Shown here piece by piece: positions 1-6,326 of a stretch of 6,480 nt of DNA. Every line of letters starts with the position of its first letter. The stretch's first letter is position 1. Below the pieces are notes generated by a model. That model did not search any database. It saw nothing but the letters and a program-made list of their open reading frames with translations, and was not told the DNA's origin. Source of the DNA: JAXHUK01 sp034189725 (GTDB lineage Bacteria; Chloroflexota; Dehalococcoidia; SZUA-161); assembly GCA_034189725.1 (NCBI GenBank), contig JAXHUK010000086.1, forward strand, positions 1 through 6,480, in the 5' to 3' direction. The position numbers and the translations under genes are program-made.

Positions 1-51
1 AAATCATCGGCAAGAGCTATGACCAATGATCATCACAATAGAATTCAATAA

Positions 52-526
52 TTTGAGTCTGTAGTGATCTCTTTATTGAACAATTCCCTCAACAGTAACA
101 CTATTGAGACTTTGAGCGATTAGTTCACGCTCTGGGCTGCTGGGTGTATCGGGAATATCGCGGGATATGCGCCAGGTTCTCGAACAGGAGCGCGCGGGAG
201 ACGCTCGTGCTGCACTGGCAGTGAACATGTTTTGCTACCGTGTGCGTAAGCAGATTGGGGCTTATATGGCTGTTCTTGGGGACACAGGTGCTGTCGTGTT
301 TGGTGGCGGTATCGGTGAGAATGTGCCCACAGTACGAGAGCGGATCTGCACTGGCATGGCATGGTGCGGGCTGGCGCTGGATCGCGAGCGCAACTCCACG
401 GTGACAGGTTCGGAAGCCCGTATAAGTAATGATGCCTCGAAGATAGATGTGTATGTGGTACCTGTAGATGAGTCTATCATCATTGCTCACGATACGATGC
501 ATTGCTTGCGTCAACAAGGTTTATAA
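52..526 (+). pseudogene. ackA: acetate kinase, C-terminal fragment with disrupted reading frame
   Basis: Acetate kinase interconverts acetyl phosphate plus ADP with acetate plus ATP in the cytosol. Homology is clear from about 131 to the TAA at 524-526, some 131 residues against about 400 in the family. It begins with SGLLGVSGISRDMRQ, the conserved segment before the C-terminal ATPase subdomain. It continues with a family-like helix (AVNMFCYRVRKQIGAY) and the nucleotide-binding signature VVFGGGIGENVPTVRER (around 292-341). The catalytic and substrate residues of the N-terminal two thirds are not in the window. The frame is closed upstream by TGA at 113-115. The preceding frame (52-120) reads ...TIETLSD and then hits TAG at 121-123; this resembles the helix that normally precedes SGLLG, so a frameshift near 120-130 is inferred. 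The ATG at 167 lies inside the conserved fold and has no Shine-Dalgarno sequence, so it is unlikely to be a true start. The fragment lies 57 bases upstream of a phosphoketolase gene, its usual metabolic partner. A sequencing error or a junction with foreign DNA are alternatives to decay. Identity is secure; pseudogene status and the left boundary are not. Confidence 0.72.
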
Positions 527-570
527 ACCGCAGCCCAGTAGGGAACTCTGGGAACACGTTGAGATTACTG

Positions 571-578
571 AAAGGAGG
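571..578 (+). promoter_or_regulatory. strong ribosome binding site of the phosphoketolase gene
   Basis: AAAGGAGG lies five bases before the ATG at 584 and is a near-perfect match to the anti-Shine-Dalgarno sequence. It fixes the phosphoketolase start and suggests efficient translation. No convincing promoter was seen in the 57-base gap after the acetate kinase stop, so the gene was probably co-transcribed with ackA. Confidence 0.85.
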
Positions 579-583
579 TTTCT

Positions 584-3055
584 ATGAGTGGCAATAAGCA
601 TACTGAAGAGATTCGCAGGGAGCAATGGGTAGATCACTATCGCAGAAGGAATGAGGCTGCAGACCGTTGGGCATCAGGATACGGGGTGCTACAGCATACC
701 GTGGAGACTCAGGCGAGAATCTTCGCTATGGCTGATTCGTTAGCACTCCAGGGTATACAAGGGGATGGCGTACCTCTGTTCGACGTGCTCTGTGCAGCAG
801 ACCGGGTTGCCAGTGCTGCTCTGTGGGTAACAGTCCACGAGACATATGCCAGGAATGTTTATCTGGATGGACGCAACCTGAGTGCCAATGATTTTAAACC
901 GCATCCTGAGGGGCACACCGGTGGCGCACTCAACATGGTGCCTGCTTACACCGGATACATGGTTGCAAATGCGCTCACCGGTTTGACGCGATCCTGGATC
1001 ATGGGCCAGGGACATTGTGTCGCTGGCGTAGATACCGTCAACGTCCTGCTGGACAATATGACTCAGGAGCACGCCGAGCGATACTCACTTTCCGACGAAG
1101 GGCTAACCCGTTATGTGCGGGACTTCTATTCCTATAAACTGCGGGACGATGGCAGGCAAGATTCACCGCTTGGCAGCCATGTTAATGCATACACTGCAGG
1201 TGGCGTTGCTGAGGGTGGGTATCTCGGTTTCACCGAACTCCAGTATGTACACATTCCACTGCCCGGGGAACGATTGGTCGTTTTCCTCAGCGATGGTGCT
1301 TTCGAGGAACAGCGGGGAAGCGATTGGGCACCACGGTGGTGGCGTGCTGATGATTGTGGTCTGGTAACCCCGATTATGATCAACAATGGCCGCCGTATAG
1401 ACCAGAGGACGACAATGTCTCAGCAGGGGGGTATCGAGTGGTTTGTTAATCACCTGAAGCTTAACAAATTCGATCCCATAGTATTCGATGGCAGAGATCC
1501 GGCGGCATTCGTCTGGGCTATCCTTGAGATGGAGAGTCGGCTTATAGCTAGCACTGAAGCAGTGCATGCTGGCAAGGACCAATACCCTTTGTTGCTACCC
1601 TACGGTATAGCTGTGGCGCCTAAGGGATATGGATTCTACGGGGAGGGAACGAACCTGGCTCATAATCTGCCTCTTATGACAAATCCTTATGTTGACGAAG
1701 TTGCGGCTCACCACTTTAATGAGAGTGCCCGACGACTATGGGTTCCTCTGGAGGAGATCAGGGATGCCAGTAGCAAGTTGCAGCACCACGAGGCATGTGG
1801 TCGCCCCCGGGAGCGAGATCACCCGGTAGCGACAAGAGATGTGCAACTGCGACAGCTTCCATCCCTTGTGTCCCGACCTGTTACCGGTAATCGACAGGAC
1901 TTCGTTCAGTGGACTCGATCTTCGCCCATGTACGCTGTAGATGCCATGTTTCTAGCCTGCGTTCAGGCCAACCCTCACCTGCGACCGAGGGTGGGCAATC
2001 CGGACGAGATGCGCTCGAACCGTATGCTAAGCACCCTGGATGCATTGAAATTTCGCGTAACAGAACCTGAGCCGAGCATTCCTGAGGATATTCATGGTGC
2101 TGTTATCACAGCGCTCAACGAGGAGGCTGTAGCCTCCGCTGCCCTGGGTAACAAGGGGGGAATCAATATTATAGTCACGTACGAGGCATTTGGTGCCAAA
2201 ATGCATGGTGTTGTGCGCCAGGAGATCATTTTTGCCAATCACTGCGGGGAAGCAGCGTGTCGACAAGGCTGGCTTTCGATCCCGCTGGTGCTCACTTCTC
2301 ACACATGGGAGAATGCAAAAAACGAACAATCACACCAGGACCCTATGATGGCAGAGGCTATGCTCAATGAGCTCTCACATGTGTCGCGGGTCCTGTTTGT
2401 CCCCGATTACAACACCGCCGCCGTAGTAATGCGCGCTGTCTACCAGACGTGGGGTCAGATATGGACTCTGGTAGTACCCAAGGTTGACCAAATTGCGGAA
2501 CTGTTTACTCCGGAGGAGGCGACTCTGCTACTCGAGCAGGGAGCTATCCGACTGGAGTGGGCTGGTAAAAATGTATCTCGACAACAAATTGTACTCACTG
2601 CTATAGGAGCTTACCAACTGGAGGAAACGTTAAAAGCTTCAGCGCGTCTCGCGGAGCGAGAGATCGCTCATTCTGTTGTATACATGCTTGAGCCAGGGAG
2701 GTTCCGTAAGCCTCGCAGTGAGGGTGAGCGGGCCCATGGGGCAGACACTGGCATACGGGAGGAACTCTATCCGGGATCAGTGTCGGCTCGTATATTCGTC
2801 AGTCATACGCGGCCGGAGCCGTTACTCGGAGTGTTGAATCAGCTCGTTACCGGCGACCAGACCTCTGGTCTGGGTTACATTGCAAGGGGTGGTACCTTGA
2901 CCGTCCCGGGGATGCTGTTCGTCAACCGCTGTACCTGGGCTCACATACTCGAGGAATCCGCCTGTCTGCTGAAACTGCCCAGGGAAGCACTCCTGAATCC
3001 CGATGAACTGGCAGCGCTGGATGGCAAGACCTCTCCCGAAGGGATAATTCTGTAG
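584..3055 (+). CDS. xfp: divergent phosphoketolase (xylulose-5-P/fructose-6-P phosphoketolase family)
   Basis: Phosphoketolases are cytosolic thiamine-diphosphate enzymes that cleave xylulose 5-phosphate and/or fructose 6-phosphate with phosphate, giving acetyl phosphate and an aldose phosphate. At 823 residues this has the family's full length. Family landmarks, in order: GHTGGALN (H111, where GHWGT is usual), GQGH (H144), GSHV..T.G...EGG.LG (197-215), a diphosphate/metal motif SDG...N (236-267), PKGYG..GEGTNLAHNLPL (347-364), NPHLRPRVGNPDEMRSNRM (463-481), the acidic LNEE (511-514), TYEAF (532-536), and LTSHTWENAKNEQSHQDP (570-587) with both histidines kept. The C-terminal domain covers roughly 690-823. 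Several sites differ from textbook enzymes: GDGExETGP is replaced by SDGAFEEQRGSDW, and GHGGP by GHCVAG. This marks a divergent subfamily whose substrate cannot be assigned. From memory, some databases label such proteins 'xylulose 5-phosphate 3-epimerase'; the sequence gives no support for epimerase activity. The start is fixed by AAAGGAGG five bases upstream. The adjacent ackA supports an acetyl phosphate-producing role. Confidence 0.88.
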   Translation: MSGNKHTEEIRREQWVDHYRRRNEAADRWASGYGVLQHTVETQARIFAMADSLALQGIQGDGVPLFDVLCAADRVASAALWVTVHETYARNVYLDGRNLSANDFKPHPEGHTGGALNMVPAYTGYMVANALTGLTRSWIMGQGHCVAGVDTVNVLLDNMTQEHAERYSLSDEGLTRYVRDFYSYKLRDDGRQDSPLGSHVNAYTAGGVAEGGYLGFTELQYVHIPLPGERLVVFLSDGAFEEQRGSDWAPRWWRADDCGLVTPIMINNGRRIDQRTTMSQQGGIEWFVNHLKLNKFDPIVFDGRDPAAFVWAILEMESRLIASTEAVHAGKDQYPLLLPYGIAVAPKGYGFYGEGTNLAHNLPLMTNPYVDEVAAHHFNESARRLWVPLEEIRDASSKLQHHEACGRPRERDHPVATRDVQLRQLPSLVSRPVTGNRQDFVQWTRSSPMYAVDAMFLACVQANPHLRPRVGNPDEMRSNRMLSTLDALKFRVTEPEPSIPEDIHGAVITALNEEAVASAALGNKGGINIIVTYEAFGAKMHGVVRQEIIFANHCGEAACRQGWLSIPLVLTSHTWENAKNEQSHQDPMMAEAMLNELSHVSRVLFVPDYNTAAVVMRAVYQTWGQIWTLVVPKVDQIAELFTPEEATLLLEQGAIRLEWAGKNVSRQQIVLTAIGAYQLEETLKASARLAEREIAHSVVYMLEPGRFRKPRSEGERAHGADTGIREELYPGSVSARIFVSHTRPEPLLGVLNQLVTGDQTSGLGYIARGGTLTVPGMLFVNRCTWAHILEESACLLKLPREALLNPDELAALDGKTSPEGIIL

Positions 3056-3198
3056 ATTTCCTGAACACTATTCCACAGATCGGACGTAATGGATGCGCAG
3101 TCGTCTGAATACTGTGACTGGCGAGGTGGTTAGCGATTGCGATACGTTTTCTGGCAGTGGGAGTCTTGGTGATCGCGGTACAGTTCGCGGGCTGAGTG

Positions 3199-3207
3199 TG
3201 GCATAAT
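3199..3207 (+). promoter_or_regulatory. candidate extended -10 promoter element before the GH15 gene
   Basis: TGGCATAAT matches an extended -10 box (TGn followed by CATAAT, one change from TATAAT). It sits about 70 bases upstream of the GH15 start. No good -35 hexamer is found at normal spacing, so the call rests on the extended -10 alone. If real, it would let the GH15 gene be transcribed separately from the phosphoketolase. Confidence 0.25.
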
Positions 3208-3270
3208 ACAATGATGAGGAATTCTATCTGGCACAGTCGATAAACGGCTGTCATTGAGCGGGTATGAACA

Positions 3271-3279
3271 GGAGCGAGG
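3271..3279 (+). promoter_or_regulatory. ribosome binding site of the GH15 gene
   Basis: GGAGCGAGG lies directly before the ATG at 3280; the GGAG core ends five bases from it. This supports the chosen start. The nearby ATG at 3264 is out of frame. The protein's first residues (GIGEYGIIGN) already match the conserved N-terminus of the family. Confidence 0.7.
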
Positions 3280-5097
3280 ATGGCATATAAGGGTATCGGG
3301 GAATACGGTATTATAGGGAACATGCTCTCAGCAGCCCTGGTGGGAACCGATGGTTCCATTGACTGGTGTTGTCTGCCGCACTTCGATTCCCCGAGCGTAT
3401 TCGCCGCCATACTCGATGATGAGATAGGAGGCAGGTTTAGCATAAGGCCTCAGACTCCTTTTCGATCTACCCAGTCATATATCCAGGATACAAATGTACT
3501 TCAGACCACATTCCATACGGCGACTGGCAGTGTCACCGTAACCGATTTCATGCCATGCTACCTGGATACTCATCACAGACTGACCCAGTTTCATGAAATT
3601 CACCGTATGGTGCGATGTGCCTCCGGCAAGATGTCACTGGAGGCCGTAGTTGAACCGAGATTGAACTACGCGCGGGATGAGACGATACTGGCCACATCCC
3701 GGTGGGGCATAACAGCGAGCGGAGGTAGCGAATCCCTTGTGGTTTCCTCGTCAGTGCCCTTTACTGTTGAAGGGCATCAAGCTGCAAGCAGATTCGTAGT
3801 AAAGAGGGGAGAGAAGGTAACATTCATACTGCATTATGGCGCGACAGAGGCCAAATCGCCTGGCGTTTACAGAACAAAGCGTAAGCTGGAGCAGACATTG
3901 GCATACTGGCGGAGCAAGTCTGAGGGTTGTGTATTCTCAGGTATCTGGGGGGATGCCATATTGCGGTCGTATCTTGCCCTGCATCTGATGATATACTCGC
4001 CGACAGGTGCTATCATAGCTGCTCCCACTACATCGCTTCCAGAGATGATCGGAGGCCAACGAAACTGGGATTATCGTTTTGCCTGGCTCCGCGATGCCTC
4101 GCTGACGATAAATGCCCTTTTCCATCTGGGCCATGTCGAAGAAGCCTTGACGTTTTTTAACTGGTTGGTCGATGTTAGTAGTGAACGCGGTCCCACGATG
4201 CAGATCCTCTACGGAATCGATTCCATTGTGCCACCTGAGGAGCAAGAGTTATCTCATCTCAGGGGATATCGCAACTCTTCCCCTGTTCGGATTGGGAACG
4301 GTGCTCATAATCAACTCCAGCTCGACGTTTTCGGTGAAGTAGTTGACGCTGCGTATACCTATCTCAATATCGCCGGCTATATTTCGAACAAGACGTGGGA
4401 GGTGTTGGAGAATTTCATCGACAGTGCGTGCAGGTTATGGCAGCTTCCCGATAGCGGTATCTGGGAGGTCAGGGGTGGCCCCTATCATTTTATCCATTCA
4501 AAACTCATGTGTTGGGTCGCGGTGGAAAGAGGGATGAGAATAGCGGAGAAGCTGGGACACACAGAGAAGGTCGATCGCTGGCGGGCGACGGCTGGTGATA
4601 TTCGGGACGACATTATGAGCAAAGGTTGGAATGAGGACAAACAGGCATTTACACAACACTATGACACATCGGCTCTGGATGCGAGTAACCTGCTTATGAC
4701 TCTCTTTGGCTTTTTACCAGTCTCCGATGAGCGAATTATATCCACTGTTGAGCGCACTATGGAAGAGTTGAACTGGGATGGCTTGTTGCGCAGATATAGA
4801 ACTGAGGAAACCGATGATGGACTCAGCGGATCGGAAGGGGCATTTCTGTGGTGCTCGTTCTGGTTGGTGCGTATCTTGCTTCGGATGGACAGGATTGAGG
4901 AGGCTACCAATCTTTATCAAAGGCTGCTCAACTGTGGTAATCACCTGGGCCTTTTCTCAGAAATGGTTGATCCTGTGTCAGGCGAGATGCTGGGTAACTT
5001 TCCCCAGGCATTGAATCATCTGGCTGTCATTATAACCGGTCTTGAGCTTACCCATACATTAGATGGGGATAAACAGTGGTGCAATGCCCTGAATTGA
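3280..5097 (+). CDS. glycoside hydrolase family 15 protein (glucoamylase or trehalase type)
   Basis: GH15 enzymes are inverting exo-hydrolases that release beta-glucose from non-reducing ends of alpha-glucans; some bacterial members hydrolyse trehalose. The 605-residue protein has the usual bacterial length and two-part build. The N-terminal beta-sandwich (about 1-215) opens with the typical IGEYGIIGN...AALVGTDGSIDWCCLP and FDSPSVFAAILD. The (alpha/alpha)6 catalytic barrel (about 220-600) carries GGQRNWDYRFAWLRDAS (258-274), the probable general acid E396 in DSGIWEVRGG, and the probable general base E561 in GLFSEMVDP, followed by GNFPQALNHLAVI. Bacterial relatives usually have SEE at the base motif; here it is SEM, but the first glutamate remains. 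No signal peptide or membrane segment is visible, so a cytosolic enzyme acting on glycogen, maltodextrin or trehalose is inferred. It follows the phosphoketolase on the same strand and may supply glucose to that pathway. Family assignment is secure; substrate is not. Confidence 0.93.
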   Translation: MAYKGIGEYGIIGNMLSAALVGTDGSIDWCCLPHFDSPSVFAAILDDEIGGRFSIRPQTPFRSTQSYIQDTNVLQTTFHTATGSVTVTDFMPCYLDTHHRLTQFHEIHRMVRCASGKMSLEAVVEPRLNYARDETILATSRWGITASGGSESLVVSSSVPFTVEGHQAASRFVVKRGEKVTFILHYGATEAKSPGVYRTKRKLEQTLAYWRSKSEGCVFSGIWGDAILRSYLALHLMIYSPTGAIIAAPTTSLPEMIGGQRNWDYRFAWLRDASLTINALFHLGHVEEALTFFNWLVDVSSERGPTMQILYGIDSIVPPEEQELSHLRGYRNSSPVRIGNGAHNQLQLDVFGEVVDAAYTYLNIAGYISNKTWEVLENFIDSACRLWQLPDSGIWEVRGGPYHFIHSKLMCWVAVERGMRIAEKLGHTEKVDRWRATAGDIRDDIMSKGWNEDKQAFTQHYDTSALDASNLLMTLFGFLPVSDERIISTVERTMEELNWDGLLRRYRTEETDDGLSGSEGAFLWCSFWLVRILLRMDRIEEATNLYQRLLNCGNHLGLFSEMVDPVSGEMLGNFPQALNHLAVIITGLELTHTLDGDKQWCNALN

Positions 5098-5135
5098 TTG
5101 ATGCCAGTGAGAAAGACTCTTGTAATCGGTATGAG

Positions 5136-5149
5136 TTCATTTTAATGAA
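5136..5149. repeat. short inverted repeat TTCATT-TT-AATGAA upstream of the cyclase gene
   Basis: A perfect 6-base inverted repeat around a 2-base centre lies in the 85-base spacer between the GH15 and cyclase genes, about 34 bases before the cyclase ATG. Its size and place fit a small operator, but it is a single AT-rich copy and could be chance. It is not followed by a T-run, so it is not a terminator. Confidence 0.25.
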
Positions 5150-5182
5150 ACAGGTTTCTCATTATCCTGTCGCGAAAAGAAG

Positions 5183-5914
5183 ATGGTGCCAGAGAACAGC
5201 CCCGACAATGTAGCTCCCGTGGGGAATCCCGAACTACGTCCGGCTCGTGTCCCGAGTTCGGGATGGATAGACATCTCGATCCCGCTTCGGAGCGAGATGG
5301 TGCAATGGCCTGGTGATCCACCGGTGCGAATCGAGCGTATGCTTGACATGGAGCGCGGAGATTCATCTAACCTCTCCACAATCTCGATGTGTGCGCATAC
5401 TGGTACGCACATGGATGCGCCGCTTCATTACATACCAGATGGGGAAAATATAGCGGGGATACCACTCGAAACAGTGATAGGCCGTGCGCGGGTGATTGAG
5501 ATCCAGGATACGGAGTCGATTAAACCTGCGGAACTGGTCGAGCGCCGAATCCGGCGGGGTGAACGCATACTGTTCAAGACGCATAACTCGCGGCGCAGAT
5601 GGAGTGGAGAGGATTTCATCGAGGATTTCGTATTCATGTCAAAAGAGGCGGCTCGTTTTCTCGCAGACCGTGGTGTCAGGGTTGTGGGTATCGATTACCT
5701 CTCGGTCGGTGACCTGGGGGATGACGGTGACCAAACGCACAAGGTGCTGCTCGAAGCTGGTGTCTGGATTATCGAGGGCCTCGATCTTTCAGGAGTACAG
5801 CCAGGTAGATACGATCTGATCTGTCTCCCGCTCAAACTCGATGGGTGCGATGGCGCGCCTGCAAGGGTGCTCGTGCGACCTGTCCGTGAGAGCAGACGGA
5901 AGAGCCACGGGTAA
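5183..5914 (+). CDS. cyclase family protein (kynurenine formamidase-like metal-dependent hydrolase)
   Basis: This 243-residue protein belongs to the cyclase/KynB-like family, whose known members are divalent-metal hydrolases such as bacterial kynurenine formamidase and isatin hydrolase. The conserved core begins at WIDISIPL (28-35), then VQWPGDPP (40-47). The metal-site signature HTGTHMDAPLH (72-82) has H72, H76, D78 and H82 in place. The C-terminal half keeps VVGIDYLSVGD (167-177), H186 in DQTHKVLLEAGV, E198 in IIEGLDL, and the CLPLKLDGCDGAPARV stretch (214-229). About 26 residues precede the core and look unstructured. The start is the first ATG in an open frame that extends back to 5135, with only a purine-rich GAAAAGAAG before it rather than a clear Shine-Dalgarno; a GTG at 5219 is a weaker alternative. 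It lies 85 bases after the GH15 gene on the same strand. No tryptophan-catabolism gene is in view, so the substrate is unknown. Confidence 0.9.
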   Translation: MVPENSPDNVAPVGNPELRPARVPSSGWIDISIPLRSEMVQWPGDPPVRIERMLDMERGDSSNLSTISMCAHTGTHMDAPLHYIPDGENIAGIPLETVIGRARVIEIQDTESIKPAELVERRIRRGERILFKTHNSRRRWSGEDFIEDFVFMSKEAARFLADRGVRVVGIDYLSVGDLGDDGDQTHKVLLEAGVWIIEGLDLSGVQPGRYDLICLPLKLDGCDGAPARVLVRPVRESRRKSHG

Positions 5915-5931
5915 CTGGCTGCGTGGCAGAC

Positions 5932-5965
5932 AAAAAGGCCAGCGCAGGATTACTGCACTGGCCTT
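5932..5965 (-). terminator. intrinsic terminator (distal of a tandem pair), - strand
   Basis: Positions 5935-5947 pair with 5953-5965 as a 13-position stem (AAGGCCAGCGCAG against CTGCACTGGCCTT) around a 5-base loop. The one mismatch, C5943 with A5957, becomes a G-U pair in - strand RNA. On the - strand the stem is followed by TTTTTGTC (complement of the A-run at 5932-5936). On the + strand no T-run follows, so the element serves transcription coming from the right. Confidence 0.85.
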
Positions 5966-5968
5966 ACC

Positions 5969-6001
5969 AAAAAGAAGCCCCGGTAAAATCATTACCGAGG
6001 C
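5969..6001 (-). terminator. intrinsic terminator (proximal of a tandem pair), - strand
   Basis: Positions 5977-5986 pair with 5992-6001 (GCCCCGGTAA against TTACCGAGGC) around a 5-base loop. The single mismatch, C5980 with A5998, becomes G-U in - strand RNA. Read on the - strand, the stem is followed by TTCTTTTTGG. It is the first of the two terminators met by a transcript from the right. Confidence 0.75.
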
Positions 6002-6010
6002 CGTTGATTG

Positions 6011-6178
6011 TCAACTTTGAACGATATAGAGTACTGATTTGCTGCTAATCAATGAACGTCTTCCATTTTGCCGCTCCAACTCATAAATGAAGCGCGGTTG
6101 TTTCGTATACACTAGTTGGCGATAGTAACAAGCATCGGTAGAAAAGTCAACATACCTGAAGTTACCTTTTCCTCCCAT
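6011..6178 (-). CDS. possible small - strand ORF of 55 codons, unrecognised
   Basis: An ATG at 6178-6176 opens a frame that ends at TGA 6013-6011, ten bases before the first - strand terminator stem. An in-frame TAA lies just upstream of the ATG, so the frame is not an extension of the neighbouring gene. The predicted product is basic and tyrosine-rich (six tyrosines in 55), with no signal peptide, membrane segment or motif that I recognise. There is no Shine-Dalgarno sequence before the ATG; a GGGAGG lies inside the first codons instead. The position right before a terminator is the only positive evidence. It may equally be part of the 3' untranslated region of the gene at 6327 or an untranslated RNA. 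Confidence 0.22.
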   Translation of the reverse strand: MGGKGNFRYVDFSTDACYYRQLVYTKQPRFIYELERQNGRRSLISSKSVLYIVQS

Positions 6179-6326
6179 TTTAGTTTATGCCAGAAGGCAG
6201 AGTGCCTGGACGGCGAGCAATATTCAGAGAGCGGGCGCCTGGTTAAAGGTAGGTACGTATCTCTTGTTCTAGTTACCTGGAGCAGTTCGCTGAACTATTC
6301 GGTGGGTGGAGCAGGGGCCTGGGGGC

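Larger units (their letters stand above)
3056..3279. other. 224-base intergenic spacer without a secure gene
   Basis: Nothing with recognisable homology lies between the phosphoketolase stop and the GH15 start. No T-run hairpin terminator follows the phosphoketolase. One short open stretch (3118-3195, + strand, bounded by stops) would encode a hydrophobic segment containing WLAIAIRFLAVGVLVIAV, but it has no ATG and no ribosome binding site. An overlapping frame (3093-3206) starts with ATG and gives 37 unremarkable residues. The spacer's right part contains the candidate promoter and ribosome binding site of the GH15 gene. Confidence 0.5.
5915..6326. other. 412-base convergent intergenic region
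   Basis: This is the meeting zone between the + strand cyclase gene and the - strand gene at the right edge. Its left part (5932-6001) is two tandem hairpins. Its middle contains only a weakly supported - strand ORF (6011-6178). The stretch 6179-6326 shows nothing recognisable on either strand. A + strand frame starting at TTG 6116 is open across part of it but lacks a ribosome binding site and runs into the - strand gene, so it is not called. Confidence 0.6.

Noticed and set aside
125..517. 130-codon open frame on the - strand opposite the acetate kinase fragment
   Set aside because: The + strand has clear acetate kinase motifs here, and the antisense translation is Cys/His-rich without a recognisable pattern.
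167..526. A separate 119-residue gene starting at ATG 167
   Set aside because: Acetate kinase similarity continues upstream of this ATG to about 131, no ribosome binding site precedes it, and the product would lack most of the enzyme.
1163..1582. 139-codon open frame on the - strand inside the phosphoketolase
   Set aside because: It lies entirely opposite conserved phosphoketolase sequence and has no ribosome binding site or family resemblance.
2922..3443. 173-codon open frame on the - strand across the phosphoketolase end, the spacer and the GH15 start
   Set aside because: It overlaps two secure + strand genes in their conserved regions, and its translation resembles no known protein; it is read as an antisense shadow.
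5110..5160. GAGAAA...TTTCTC inverted repeat in the GH15-cyclase spacer
   Set aside because: Only six bases pair across a 39-base gap, which is easily chance.
5932..6001. The hairpin pair as terminators of the + strand cyclase gene
   Set aside because: On the + strand neither stem is followed by a T-run, and both contain a C-A mismatch; the - strand reading is much better.
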